64,000 nucleotides of DNA, taken from the NCBI GenBank assembly GCA_964017195.1, contig OZ024889.1, positions 62,011,858 through 62,075,857 on the forward strand, given 5' to 3'. The stretch is from Siderastrea radians. Taxonomy: Eukaryota > Cnidaria > Anthozoa > Scleractinia > Rhizangiidae. How positions within the stretch are numbered: position 1 is the first letter of the stretch; every line of letters begins with the position of its first letter. Below, in pieces: positions 34,740 through 49,900 of the stretch. The notes beneath the pieces are model-generated. The model had not been told where the DNA came from and ran no database searches. It saw nothing but the letters and a program-made list of their open reading frames with translations. The position numbers were made by a program, and so were the translations under genes.

Positions 34740-35705
34740 CACTGCTATTATTGATAAGTTTGTGTGGTCTTCTTTATCACTAACAGTTATGTTGGTATGC
34801 AGTCTTTGAAGTCTAATTTAAGCAGTCATAAAAATATTAATGGAACAATTCTACCCTTAGTATCAGAAGCTATCCCGGTAATTTAACATGCCTGTTAAGT
34901 TGATTCAAGTTCAGCTGTACAGACATGTCTGTGTGCATGGTTTTTCTGACTGGCAAGGTTTTGACGAAGTTGTTTCTTGAGAAATTTATTTGACATACTT
35001 GTCATGGGACTGATTGATCAACCCAAAGTTTATTACAATTGATTCCTTTCGAGGTGTCACTGGAACATCATGAAATCTAGCACCTGTACACATGATAAGC
35101 CATCCATTTATATCGAGGTCAAACTTCCAGATTTTTCTTTTCCTATTTGCGCTGCCTCCTGCCTTGAATAACTTGTTCAACTACTTGCGGGTGGAAATTA
35201 GTTATTTATAAGTTTTATGTTTTCTTTAATAAAGTTTGTTGTTGTTAATGCCTCCTTGAGCATGACTGCAGCATTTTGAGAACCACACCAGGCGATTACA
35301 CGACTGCTAGCAAACTCCATCAGGTTTTCCAAAATAGCCTGCATAGCTGACTTGTCCCAAGTCCTCTTCATGACCTGCGTGGCATGGAAGCGCAAGGTGT
35401 AATGGGTAGTGAGGAAGCGAGAGAGAAAGACCTCACCTTCACATCACCCCTTGCTGTCACACCTTGTGCTCCCCTGCCGCACACGTGATCCCTTGCTACT
35501 GCAACTCGCGCTCCCATGCTGCATGTGTCATGAAGATGACTGGGGATAAGTCAGCCTGCATAGCAGCCTTAAATGGGCAGGGGAAGAAACTGGGAGGAAC
35601 ATGGGAAGGGGGGAGGGGGGGGGGATAAAGCCAGCTATGACTCATGCTTGATTCACTCCCATAATCCCAAAGCAGTGATGAAATTAGTAGGTTTTCTGCT
35701 TTTTA
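34740..35705. other. Intergenic between ODF3 and a TIR element
   Basis: No gene recognised. A G-rich run (GGGGGGAGGGGGGGGGG) lies near 35,607-35,624. 35,395-35,545 is repeat-like, with TCACACCTTGTGCTCCC and CTGCACGTG-type words recurring. Confidence 0.4.
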
Positions 35706-36385
35706 CAGTCGAAATACTCAGCGCGTCCCACTTATTATTTGGGAATGACTTTCATTAATCGGGAACAGTTTGCATTATTGGAATCAAAATTCCACTTTCA
35801 AATTGAATATAGCCTTGTTCCAAATGAGGAATGCTGATTGGCTTATTATTGACATCAGTCAAATGTTCACATGCAAGTGGCAGACTGTTGGCGGCTTGTT
35901 GTGCCTGTTGTGCCTTGTTCCAAATGAGGAATGCTGATTGGCTTATTATTGACATCAGACAAATGTTCACGTGCAAGTGGCAGACTGTTGTGCCTGATGT
36001 GATTTGTGTTCGCTCAACAAAATATCAATCGCAAGTACTTTTTCACGTGATGAAGCAGTTTACTGTTATAAAACTGTGAAGAATATTTCTTAAAAACAAG
36101 TGTGCTGTAAATGCACAAGAAATGTTCCTGAAAATTGAGAAAAATTCTCTGTCTTGTGAAACTGACTGAAATCAACAGCCGCCAATGGTTTCGTATTTCG
36201 CGTGTGAACTTTTGGCTTACGCAAGTAACAATGCAATCAACATTCGTTACTTTGAATGAGCCTACCGTTGGAAGATTTCAATCTTCAATCTGAAAATGGA
36301 ATTTCGATTTCAATGTTGCAATCCGTTCCCGATTAATGAAAATCATTCCTAACTAATGTGCGGAACGCGCTGAGTATTTTGACTA
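35706..36385. mobile_element. TIR element, ~680 bp, with internal 99-bp duplication
   Basis: The left end (AGTCGAAATACTCAGCGCGT, then TTCATTAATCGGGAACAG) is mirrored at the right end (CTGTTCCCGATTAATGAA-like, ending ACGCGCTGAGTATTTTGACT), with roughly 80% match over about 90 bp. Inside, the segment starting CCTTGTTCCAAATGAGGAAT occurs at 35,813 and again at 35,914, about 99-100 bp apart. No coding sequence. Confidence 0.65.
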
Positions 36386-36770
36386 TAATATTATACCTAA
36401 GCAAGTTGGCATAATCTGTAAACTCATTTCATGTGCAGTTTCTTGTGTTGTGATTCCATGATTTCCTATGATCAAAAGACAGAGAAATTTCCACATGAAG
36501 TGAGTTAACAGATTCTGCCATCTTTAGATATAAAGAACCCTTAAAGAGGATCTGCAAATTTTGGGCACCGTTTTGTTATTATGGGTGAATCACAGCAGGC
36601 AAATTATGCTTAAACAACACAGTAATTGCATGCAGTAGCATTGAATCACCCAAAAACTGAAAGGTCGTTAAATTAAGTTGGGAAGCTAGACAAAAGCCAC
36701 AAGCCAAAACTAATCGGCAAAATACAGTTCTCAGAATTTTGCTGCAAAAGGCCATCATGCCATTTTCAGC

Positions 36771-36776
36771 TTTATT
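36771..36776 (-). terminator. CACTN: Probable polyadenylation signal of cactin
   Basis: TTTATT on the plus strand reads AATAAA on the minus strand, 304 bases past the cactin stop codon (37,080-37,082). It is the best-placed canonical hexamer. Confidence 0.5.
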
Positions 36777-37079
36777 GGCAACAATTTGTACAAAATATAC
36801 AACTATAGGTACTGGCAAAAACAAACTCTAAAAGAAGCCTACAGCAATAAAAAGTAACAAAAGATGTTCCACAGAAAAGTGCCGAAGGCAGTGTGCTGTC
36901 TCCAGGAATTTTCAGTGAAGCTACTTTTTCAATTTACATAAATTTCCTTGAACTTCATGTTAAAAAAAAATTAACATTCATGTGATGACTGCCTCCAAAG
37001 AATCTCTATTGGGATGTTTTCTTTAAAACTCGCTTTGCTGTATGAAAATACAACAGGCATAAATTGCCCACTGGAACTG

Positions 37080-40000
37080 TTATCTGCGATACCTATACCG
37101 CTTAAAGTGAAACCAAAGTTGGAAAATGTTGTTTTGAAATTGACAGCGGAAGCCATGCCGATGAGAATATTCCCACTCTCGGTTGACAATCTTGAAGGCA
37201 ATATCCTGAAATTTCATTGAAAACGAAAAGAACATTAAAATAAACAGAAATGATAACTTCATGAGTAGAGCCTAGGGCATATTTTTATAAGCAATTAAGA
37301 TACTGAACCACCAGTGGCTATGGAAGTGACAGTCTAGATCACGTTTTATGGAATATTAGCATATTTCATAGCAATTTTATGCTGAATATTAGCAGCACTC
37401 TCATATTCTCTTATGTCTGCCACTTGCTAAAAAATCACCTCCTTTCACATTTCACACTTTTGTAAATTCCAGTTTATCATTTGTCACATCATTTAATTTG
37501 CTTGGAGGCCACAAAATTACTGCCATTTAACAAAGATTAAGAACTCACTGCTTGCTTCATGTGTACAATGAAAATCATGGCTCACAGTTTCTCAGCAAAT
37601 GTGTCTCACAAGGAAGAAATAAAGCAGCCACTTCATGTTTTCTTGCCAAAAGATACAGCAAATCACCAGTGATAAAAATATCCTATACCCCCTCTGATTT
37701 ATACCTTGTGTACCCTGATTGGTGGTTTGGAATGGGATTCAAACCCATGACCTCCAGATCTAAAGGCTGTGCACTACTAAGTAGGAGAAGCTTAATTATG
37801 TAGTTATCCCCACGGGGGTACACAAGGGGAGTTCATAGACCCTTCCAAGGGTTTTTGCTGAGATGTTGCTTTATTTATGCTTGCAAGACATGTACAAAAT
37901 GATGTAACTAATTAAGCTTTTTTGTCAGTGTTTTATATTTACTTTTTTCCACCAAAAAGGAGGGAAAAACATGCATTTTTGTCAAAAAATACATGCAGCT
38001 TGAGCTCAAGCTCTGAATGGTGTGGTGTCATAATTATAGCAAAAGACTAATTCACCAAACTTCACCAAATTGTGTCAAATGGATGAATTAACATACAGCT
38101 ACTGAAAACAGCAGGTGCTGATAACAAAACAATCCTCTTGAAAATTACAGAATAACCTACACCTGAGAATAGAGTAGACTATTTGTCAGCTGAGAACATA
38201 CCTCATAGGGTGGACCTGCATGAAACCTTAGGACTGCAAAGTCTTTTGAATCTCCAGGACTAGACTCCTGTGAGAGAGAGAGCAAAGAAGATGGGACCCA
38301 TTAAACTTTTAAAATGAGTGGAACATTCTTTGTATTGTACATACGTTTTAAAGCACTTGCTCTCTTGGCTGACAAAAAATGATTATTTTTCAAGGCAACA
38401 AGACCTCTATATATATATATGACACCCGTGTATTTCATGTTAATGCTTACACACTGCAAAGATCATTCCACTAACTAAAAATTTCAACCTCAGTTCACAT
38501 ATAAATTATATGTTTTTCATGTATTTGTTACAAAACTTTGTTAGGCTAGAACAAAATAGCAATTTTTCACAGAAGAACAGCCTGCACTGATCTAATTAAT
38601 AAATAGGAAGAAAACACTACCAACATACCAAAAAATATTCTGGTGCTTCATTCTTGTTTATTAGATCAGGATAAAATATCTGCAAAAGAAGTCAGAACTA
38701 CATAATTACCTCAATGTACTACTTAATGTACTTATAACTACTCGACATTATTTTAATTAGTGATTGCGCATAAATAATCCTTGCAGACTGATGCAAACGT
38801 GATTACATTCAAACCAATCATAAGCAAGAGGTTTGACTGCAATTATTATTGAAGGGCTGAGAGCATAACCGTCTTATGATAAATTTTAAGCTGTTTTATT
38901 TTCTTGCTCCAAACTGCTTCAATGTTTGCATGAAACTTTCAGTTCATTGAAAGAACACTCCCCAAAGTTTTTTCCCCCTGATTTGCACATTGTTTGAACA
39001 GGGAACTCTTGCAACATGTGACGGATGTGCAGCCATCTGCTGCTTCCTTCCCACTCACTCTTATCCCTTTAAGCCCCAACAATATATAGATTTAGCCAAG
39101 CCTAAAAGGGGAGCCCCCCCCTTTTTTGCTTTTTTTTTGTTTTGTTTTGTTTTTTGCTGGCACTTATTAATTTGTGAAAATACTCTCATTCAAGTCATTA
39201 AATTAAAAAAAAAGTCACGACCTCGCTGAGAGCCGAACCCGGTTCGTCGGCGTCATAAGCCGGCGCTTAGTCCACTATGCCATGAGCGTTTATTGTTATC
39301 TTCAGATGTTTATTTTACTACTTATTTCTTTCTTCGTGACAAGCTGCCTATCAACATGAAAATGCTGGTGTTTTTCCTGGCAAAATATGTTCAGACTGCC
39401 TTAAAAACCATAGTTGTGGACAGAAAAAACCAAAAAGCACTACAGGTAGCTCTGCTATATTTGGCGTCGAAAAGCTGCAAACTCAAGCAGTGTGCTGACT
39501 GAGTTTGCAACCGGACCGACAAGGCAAATTTGAACTTTTTGCCTGAACTTTAATGCCTAATTTCTTTCGAATTTTTTTCCATTAACAAATTTGTTTTTGA
39601 CTTTAATTTGTTGTCTTTGCTTGTTTTGTTACAAAGAGGGTCAACATGCGATTTCGCGCCAAAAACACGGGATTCAGCACAGGGTTATATCCAGTGTATG
39701 CCACTTCATATTGGTGACCCTGTGATGTGGACGGACGGTCACGTGTCTGTTACGTCACTACCAAAATTTCTTGGCTTGATAGGTTACCAAATTTCATTAG
39801 CAGTGGTGCTTCACTGAGGCACTAGCGCGTGGGCTCCGCTATTAACAACCATATTCTCCTCACTGTTCTTCTTATATTTCATAATTATGTTACCAGTTGG
39901 GAGAATTTGATTAAAAATCAAGACATTTTATAATTGGTGACCGTTTTCTTCATTCTCATGACCCGTATGTTCGATCAAGTAGTAAATATTGTAAGGAGAA

Positions 40001-43000
40001 ATTAGATGCTTGTCTTTACTGGGGCTTAAAGGATTAACTTGGTGCAAATCCAGGGAGAAAAAATCTTTGGGCAGTGTTCCTTGAATGAACTGACAGCCCC
40101 ATGCGAACATTGAAGCAGTTTGGAGCCAAAAAAAATAAAACTGCCTAAAATTCAACATAAGACATGCTCTCCTGCATACAAACATGGCTGTTTTGTTACA
40201 TGGATAATAAGGACAAAAAGCTAGGGGAAAAGATCAAGAGCTATCCAAGACATGATCTTAACCCTTTATAACTCCCAATAGTGACAACCCTCTAATTAAA
40301 TGTTCTGCTAACAATATCCCTATTTGTTCAAACATACAGGTCATGAGATTAAAGGAAATGATCACCAAACATGAAATGTCTCAAAGTTTGTGCAAATGTT
40401 CTCAACTAGTATCATAAGAAATACATGGAGAACACTAAGGAGAATATGCATATTGTTAATGGGGCTTATTAAAAGGTTTAAGGTCTTTTGCACAGTTAAG
40501 AAAAAGCTGATGCATTTGATCTACACAGCAGTCGAAGTGATGGATAAACATATTGATGACAACTTACATTAAACTTGTATCCCTGCACTATCTTGGGCGG
40601 AGGATTGTCACTGTCATAATGTGTTTGATTGTATTTATTCCACTCATATCCCTATAAAATTAATTAAAGATAATAAAAAGAAGTATGTCATACTCTCAAA
40701 ATGAAAAGATTGATGGAAAAAGGGGTTTTGTTGATTTTATTTTTGCTGATGCAGAATTCAATCATTATTTTTTTGGTATACAGATTTGTTTTCGGGTATC
40801 ACGAACAATGGTGATTTTTTTTTTTGTAAAAGCCATGATTTTAAAGAACTTGACCATACTGTTAACATTATGGTCATCAAATAAAGCATTTGATGAATAA
40901 AGGAAATACACATAAGCAGAACTCAGTCAAATGCAGATAAAAACAATTAAAGTTCATCTGCCAAAATTATGAAATTGAGAGGAAAAGTATTGATGCTACC
41001 GTATACTTACTAAAAATATAAGACAACAAATTACAGAGACGTTTTCACTGCTTTATGCTGATCCACACTTTTTAAACAATATTCATGGGTTATGATTACA
41101 GCCCATCAAGACTTGCACATAAACACAAAGTGGTAAAGGAAATATTTTGCTCCTTTGTGATTGTTCATATTTTGAGTTTATTATTAATTTATATATTTCA
41201 TTTCCTGTTCACTTGTTTCATGGACAAATTTGCATGCCCATTGTATGACCATCAAGTGAAGCAAATCATTGTTGCTGAATTGGTCTCAAAACGTCAATGT
41301 TAAGTGCAACTAGAAGAGCTGCTAAGTTCCATCTCTGCATGGTTTGTGATTATGTGTAAAACATGAGGGGGAGGGGGGAGGAAAGGGGTGAGGTTGGAAG
41401 CATCCCTAAACCAGCTTGGATTCTTTGGGTAGATGGTAAGTGAACATTACAACATTTCAAACAATGAAACTCACAGTATGAACTCTGTTAAAGAATCTTG
41501 GTTTCCTTGGTCTGTACTTGTCTGCCCAGAGGTAAACCTTTAAGTAAATCAAGAAACATATTTGATGTGCTCTATTGAGCTCAATGCTTGGCTTACTTTG
41601 ATGATCTACTTACTGAGAAAAGAACCACGTATTATTTCTAAGCATGTAGAAAACTCAATAAAATTGAATAAACGAACTTTAAATACACCTTAAAAAGCAC
41701 AATTAAGCAATCCATGCAAATCACGAAGTGGTCAACTGCATGGTTATTTCAATATTTATATTGGCATTTTCGTCAGAAATTAAATTAGATTGCATTCACA
41801 CTTGTCAAAAAGGCTATCAGACTTTCAGTTCATTAAGTCTCAGTGGGCAACAAAATGTGGTTGCCTATTTCACTGCAAAGCAAAGAAACAAAACGTTGAT
41901 CAAAATTAATGAAATTAAAATCTCTGATGGATTTTTTTTAAAACTTACTAATACTTTTTCTATGCAGTCACTGTTCTCTACAGAATAATATGTCGTTTGC
42001 GAATGGGATTACAGAAAACCCCACTTCCTTGAACTTGCAAGGAAAACAAACAATATTAATGTTCACAAAAGTAGGGACTTCAAGATAGGCATTCTCTGAG
42101 GGAAATTAAAATGGTCCCCGGTTTGATACAGGAGGGGATTTGCGCCTCAGGTTTGAGATGTTTGGAAAGAATTCTCAGGAGCCTACTATCATTACAATGA
42201 TTATCCATGCTGCCTACTTTTTTTAAAGTTACGTCTTCTTCAAAAGTTATTGTAAGGACAGGGTTATACACAGCAAATTTACCTTGTGTGAAATTGGCAC
42301 AGGAACATTAAATGATTCCTCGTCAGGTCCCATGCCTTTACCAGCCTCACTTGCAACCATTCCTGCTGAGGTGTCCTAAATATAAAGACTCTAATTTATC
42401 ATAAGTTCTAATAATAATTAACAATTTAACACTGAGGTGGAGGTAAATATCCACCTCTATTTACTGCAGGGGCAGATCCAGGATTTTTTCAAAGGGGTCC
42501 AACAACAATATGCTATTATTTTTGCCAGACAAGTTCAGAAACTTCCCAAAGGGGGGGGGGACCCCCCCTCCCCCTGGATCTGCCCCTGCACTGACACTAA
42601 AGTACAGATGTAATAAATAAATAAATAAATAAATAAATAAATATAATAAATAAACTAAATAAACAAACTTTAAGTAAAACTTATAAACCACAAATTAAAG
42701 TGAATAGCCAGCCCCCTCCCCACAAAGTTTTTAAATTTGTTTCTGATAAATAGGCAAAACCTCAACGCAAAGCAGCTTCTACTTCACTTGTGGGTGAACG
42801 TCAAATGATATCACAAGCATGAGACCAAATTTAAAACAGCAACAACAACAAAAACAACAACAACAAAAACACTTGTGTGGTATAAACTAATAATCACATA
42901 CCAACGAAAATGCTGTAAAAGTTTTTTCATTATCTGGGGAAAAGACGTAAATGCCCTTTCCTGCTGCTCAGATTCACTTAAACGTAACGTTTGAATACTT

Positions 43001-46000
43001 TGAACTCTCTCTTGTGCTCAAATTAGGCCACATGCATGGTAAGCATTCTATGTGAAAGTAAGGTCAAAAAGGGATTAACCCTTTACATTGTGTAAGCCCC
43101 AACATTTACATGCACATTCTACTCACTAGTCTTTCTATATTTCTCATGGTGTAAGCTGGGAGAACTTAATGTTTAAACATCAACTAAGACATTTCATCTT
43201 TGGTGATCACTTCCTTTATTTTCATGACCTGTATGTTTAATCATGTAGTGTTGTTGTAAGGAGAAAACAAAATAGAAATTATACCTACCAACTTTTCCTA
43301 CCCCGTACGAAAATTTACAGCCAGACACGGCAAGAATCCAGCCTGATTCTGGCCAGAAAGCCTTTTTCGCGGCGAGAATGGAACGGGACAAAGCGAGACA
43401 CGAAATTTGTCTCGCTTTGCAATGAGAACGAGACATTTGTCTTGCTACTGTCCGAGCGGGAATTTGGCTAGATTTGAACGTGACAGGGCGAGACTGAACT
43501 TATCATTATTGAAAAGCTACGTAACACTCAACGAGACATTTGTCGGGCTGTATTATGAGCGAGAATGCGCCAGAATCAACGAGACAAAGATAACGAGAAA
43601 TTTGTTGATTATATATCTGGTCTGAGTGCTTCCCGCACGAAAATGTCTGGCTTGACAAAGTCTTATTCAAGCGTAACTCTAGCCTGAATTAGTGAGAAAT
43701 GTAACAAAAGCCCAACATCTAATGTGTTTTGTTACGAAGTCAAACCTTAAATTAATTAGGATTCATTATTTCATTATATCTTTCTCAATACAACATCTAA
43801 CAGACTGAACACGAGCCACGAAAACTCACCACGATTTAAGCTTAGATTTTGTAGTTATCTGACTGATCCGGAACGATTCAGTCTCACTGGTTTCATATTA
43901 CGGTCCATTTTTGTGCCAACGGCTATCCGTTATATGTGTGTTTTATTTTATGACAAGGCACTGAAAAAAAAATTTTCCAAGTAGAAGATTCTGAACAGTT
44001 TCGGCGAATAAAGCACCATTACTCCACATTTCGTGACAGGCATGCGTCGGATTTTATCGCGAAGTTCCCTTGGGACAGCTGAGGCGTAAATGTAATTGGC
44101 CAACTTTTGTGAAACGATTGTTTTCTTATTATCCTGCCCGATCGCATTACAAAATTGACGTGAAAACATTCTCAACCGTTGGTAAATTGACTTACAACGT
44201 AGAAAAGCGCGGACAGTTTTAGCGTGAAGTACTTATGCAGTTCAGTTGGGAAACGATTTTAATGTTTTGCTTTCCTGGAGCGAAGATCTGAAGCTGTTTT
44301 GTAAATGTCTGCTCTGTCGGATTGGCTCCAAAGGATAATGTTCGCCACGATAAATTTAGGTTCTTTGATCTGCTGCAAACTGCTGCAAATTGAAGTCACT
44401 CTCGAATTGTATTTAAGTCCATATTTCCACAAGGGAAAGAATATGGAAGAACTGACCACATATACCGAGGTTCGACATTGATCATGAGAAATAATTGTAG
44501 TTTCCTTCGAGCTCCGTACCGTAAAAATATCAAGTCCAGGTTAACCTTTAATTGCCTAGCTATAAAAAATGTTGTAGGTCTTACCTTTATTACAACGTGT
44601 GCTAGTTTAGCGTCTTACACCACTAATGCAATTTTATCGTGTACAAAGGTTACAAAATAAACCTAACACATGTATTTTGAAATTGTTGTTCGTTGTACTA
44701 GTTATATAATTATAGAGATATAGAGCTACTCGAACCATTAAAACCGCTGTTGTCGTCTCGCTCGCCAGCGGGTTTTTTCCTACCGTGAATCGGACCTGAA
44801 TCTCGCCAGATTACCACTCATAAAGGCGCTCCAATTTCGCGGCGGTACAAATGTCTCGTTCCATTCTCGTTCATTTTTCCCGCTCGTGTCAGCCTAATTT
44901 TTGCTGAGTTTTTTCTCGCTCAATTCTCTCTGTTTAGCGGGACATTTGTCTGGCTGGAATTTCGCTTGTGTCAGGCCATAAATTTTCGTACGGGAAGTCA
45001 AATGCATGAGATTTTTGTATCCATATGACCTGGAAAGTCTGAATTTCTAACGACTTCCGAACATTGCTGATGATTCCCAAAGATATTCCGATGATTTCTG
45101 AAGATTGCCGAATGACGTGGTACCAAGTTCGAAATTTCGGCGCGATCTTGTTAGCTTGTTATTTAATTTAGGACTCAAACGTGACATTTAGTGCCGTTCA
45201 GCGGACTATTTTGGGTGGAAATTGAATTCAATTTTTCAGGTTAATGGTTAATGAACAAGAAGTCCGGAATTGTGAGTCAGGCGTGAGAAATTGTCCTGTA
45301 ATACGTGTGATCGATGTTTTAGATCTGCAGTTGTGTGACTCATGCATAATGCGTTTGAGTTGGCAGGTATATAAATACTTGTCGCTGTTACGTTGAGGTT
45401 TAAAGGGTTAAGGCACTAACTTACCACAACTGCTGTTCCACCATTTAACACTTCTTGTCGTAAAATTTCCTACAAAACAAATAATTACTGGAAAGTAAGA
45501 ACAGATAGGAAGTTATAATTAAGATAGGTATAAACTAATGATATATAACTCTACAAATGAATGCACATCAAAGCTCAGCCGTTGAAAGAATTAAGAAAGC
45601 AGAATTAAACATTACTGGCAATTTACATGTATGTAGAATTACAACACCATGGAATATACATCATTACAACTTCATTACAGAATTACAACATCATGGCATG
45701 GTATATACCCACCAGCTGATCCCAATCCTCTGTTGGATTAACAGCCATTCCCTACAAGAGACAATTTTAGTTATTCATTTGAATACTGTTTTTCTCAGTT
45801 ACACAATTCATTTTAATTTCTCATTTAAACAAATCCCTGGTTGTGGTTTGAATATACCGGACGCTATGCCATTATATTAGTAAAAATAAAAAATTACCTC
45901 TTCCACATCATTGAACTTCAAAAGCCTGGGACTGTAATTCCCAGCATCATATGCTGCATAACCTGGTGACAAAGAATAAATAAATAAATAGTTATATGGA

Positions 46001-49000
46001 TTATGCAGCAATCTACTTATGACCACTACAACACCACTAACCACCCCTCTCCTCAAACTAGACTCCTACCAAATAGTTTAGTTCAAACCTGGAGGACGTA
46101 GAGCCTGAAGACCTACAAGTAGCTGGTCTGCAGACTAGGCGCGCAGACTGGTCCTGATTTAGATGGTGCCTTTTTCAGACCCAGTCATAAAGAGCCCTAA
46201 GGGTTGACCATTTAAACTTATTAAAATAATCAGCCCTTGTTACATTGTATCTCAACTATCATTTTTTTACAGAATGTATAATTATGGTGTGGCTAATTGC
46301 TGTCAAGTGGCTCCCTCATTTATTACATGGTATTTTTCTACCTTCTTCTGTCAAGTCTTGTTCAGTATAAACACTTGCTTCTGCCTCTCCTCCTTCATCA
46401 GATTTCTCTTCTTGTTTGCCCTCTTCTTCTTCTTCATTTTCTTTGGTTTCATTGTCACTAAGCCGATTCTCTTGTGAGCCAGAAGGCTCGTCACTCAACT
46501 CTTTTAATTTCTTCCCCTTGTTCTCTGGTTCTGATTCTGACTCTGACTCTGAGTCAGACAAAGGAATTTCTTCAGTTGATTGGCTAGCCATCTCTGACTT
46601 CTGAAAAGTGCAAAGAACAGTCAAGATGTTGTGCACACTGTGCTGTCAATGCAGAGTCAGCCCTCAGCTCATGTACCAGTCTTCTGGTAGTAATTCACTG
46701 CCTCTGGATGAACTCCAAAGTATTACCATTCCCTGATCAAGACAAGTTTTTCTACAAGTAGGAATCTCAGGAACTTACTGAGCAACAGACCATTCACAGT
46801 CTCTTTCCCCTTATTTTTAGATGCATGATTGTCAAGGCCAGTTACTGTGTTGCTTGGGCCGAATAAAGCATGCATATCCACCACACCCTTGGCCCTCAAA
46901 GATTGTACACTTCCCATTATAATGATTACCACATAAATAAGAGATGGTAGCCTCACTAAGCAGTCATCTCAATAATCCGATGTCCTCACAATGACACGGG
47001 AACAAGGGGACTGTAGACACTTTAAATCCTTCCTGTGCAACCCCGGGGGCAGGGTACTCCCATATAATTATAAGGTGTACGGCTATATGCCACTGTGGAG
47101 GGTGTGGTTTTCAGCCTGTTTAGTCTGGGATAGGATATGTAAAGCAGGAGAGTTTTGGTCTGGGTTAGAGTATCATTCATAGGTGAACAAAAACAAAAAA
47201 ATGGGAAACAAGGGATTGACACTCGGGAAGTCTGGGAAGGGGCAAAAATTTTTGGTGTCTAGTCTAGTGTAGGTTTGCAAAATGTTGATGAACATCCATG
47301 TAGTCTGGTTTTGGGTAAGAGACTCAGAGTACCCCCCTCGCAGAATGCAACCACCTGTCATAAGTGACCACTTTTCCAACATTTTAAACTAATTTTCTCA
47401 TCATAAAACAACCAGTTAGGTGTGTTGACCACTACTGGCCCATTTGTAATGTGACCTCTGCTTACCTGTTTCTTCAAATCTTCCAGCTTTTTCCTTAGCA
47501 TGACTTGGTGAAATTCCCTCAGCCTGGCTTTGGCCATGAATGCCTTTAGCTGATGTAGTAGTGTTTCCCAGTAACCTAAAAATTAACGAGAAAATAACAG
47601 ACTATTCAAAACAAGTCATTTTGACCCAAGGTTTTAGCTAGAAGGGTGTCCAGGCATCCAGAAGACACCCACTTTTTGCAGAAATTCATTTAAACTTCAC
47701 TTATTAAATCTCTTATGAAATTCAAAAGAAGGACACCCAATTTTCATTTTCAGGCTAAAAGCCTGATTTGACAAGCTCACTTACACACACATTACAGTCA
47801 AACAGATCACTGCATGCTAATTAAATTTTCATCTAGTACATGTTTCTACGGGAAAAGCAAACTAAAGTTTTATGCTGTGACAAAACATGTTTTAAAGACA
47901 AAATGGTGGCCTGTTTGAAAAATTAGTACTGTAGCCTGTATATTAAAAGTGATAACAGTTATTACCTATATCAACAGCATCTCCACTAGCAATTTTCTGG
48001 TTTATCTGCTTTTGCATTGCTACAAGTTGACTATATGTCTTGGCATTCAAAATCCCTGCTATATCTTGATTCACAGATTCATTTATGCTCTCCCGACGAT
48101 CCATTTGATCTGCAACAAGATGTTAGTGTGGATAATGTATTATGGGCCTACTTTATGTACACGTATATAAGCTCACTGAGAAGACAATCATTCTGTAAGT
48201 AGATAGTAAAAATTTTTATTAACCATGATGAGCTGCATAGCAACCCAAATTTTCAAATAAAATAAGTTTTAAATCAACATAAAACCCCAACAGAAGATCT
48301 ACATCATTTTCCCCAAAGTTTCATTCCAAGTTAGGGGAGCACCTTGATTGCTAGAGCATATACAAGGCCTAGGAAGATAGACAGTTACATGTTGTGGTTT
48401 AAATTTGTTAATTTTGGGTTGATTTAATTCATTTTCCTTTGTTCAAGATTATGGTATCGTAATGAATCTGAAACAATGGCAAAAAAATGAATGAATAAAT
48501 AAATAAAAAAAATTCAAACTGCTTCAAAAATAATATTTTCAAACCAAAATCAAACTCAAGTTATTGAGTTACAATACATACACCTACAATGGGCATCAAA
48601 AGTTGAGACACAAGTATTTTTAGCATACCTTCAAATCCCCCTTCCCTACTAGAACATAGCCCCCTCCCCCTAACAATGTTGAAGTTGCAATAGACGAGAG
48701 TCAGCGTTATACTATGTTTATTCCGGTGCAGTGGATAGGGGGAGGGGGGCTTTGGTGTGTTGGGAAAATCTTTTCCGACCAGGAAAAAGTAAAATAGTGT
48801 AAACCGTCAGTCCGTTGTAGAAAATGTCTCATTGACAAGTACTTTTGTTGCTCATTGTAGCTCTTTCACATTGTACCCTTCATTTATGGATGCTTTTCAG
48901 CTTACCACGGTATCTGGGATCTTCCTTCTTCAACTTTTGAAGTTCGTCTCTACACACAATTGTTATATCCTATGGATTATGAATTGCAATTATACAATAC

Positions 49001-49842
49001 AATACAAAACCTTTATTTAGAAACGATGGAGTAAAAAAGCTACATAGCTTGTGGGGTTGTGTGTAAATAAAACATTAATACTAGTAGATAAAAACATTAA
49101 ACTATATTGAGGTAAAAAAAAACGCTAACTAAAACTAATCCCTAAAAATAGATAAATTGCTAAAATTGTTACAACGATAAAAAGATAAAAAAAGCGCTAA
49201 GAACTCTTACAATAGAGGTTGTTAAAATCGATATTAGTAATTTAAGCCGTCACATTTTGCTGGCATTTAGACTCCACTGAATGTCCAGTGCAGGAAGAAG
49301 ATAGAGGACATTTGCACAGGCTAATGTTTGAATGAATGCACCAAAAAAGTAAGTTCCTCTAAAACTAACACATTACTTTGTAGTCAATATTTTCACACAT
49401 TTAACCCTTTAAGCCCCAATAGTGACAATCACCAAATTTCTCCTTACAATATCCCTAATTGATCAAACATACGGGTCACAAGAATATTTAGTAAATGATG
49501 ACCAAACATGGAATGCCTTGATGTTTGTGCAAATTCTCGTAACTAGTACCATAAGAAATGTATGGAGAATGCTAAGGAGAATATGCATGTTAATATTGGG
49601 GCTTAAAGGATTAAAGTTACTACATGCTTGTACATTCACATCAAACAGTCTTCAAGCTACAAACGCTGGTCTACTTAGGAACAAAAAGGTTATATTATAA
49701 GTGCATCATTCTATAACTTTAAAATACCTTCCAAAATTCCGCATTTTTGCCCTCTTCTAATTCCATGTAGACCTTGATGTCTACTAACAAATCTTCCAGA
49801 TCTTCTATTGTGAGACCCTGTTTAATGAAAGATAAAAGTCAG

Positions 49843-49900
<58 letters not shown>

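Noticed and set aside
39222..39289. Functional tRNA gene
   Set aside because: The A box and an anticodon-like hairpin are present, but T-arm pairing is poor and the unit is part of a dispersed repeat with a second copy at 14,030.
46274..46604. Plus-strand frames rich in Ser/Phe
   Set aside because: They are the complement of the acidic Ser/Glu-rich cactin exon 46,600-46,342.
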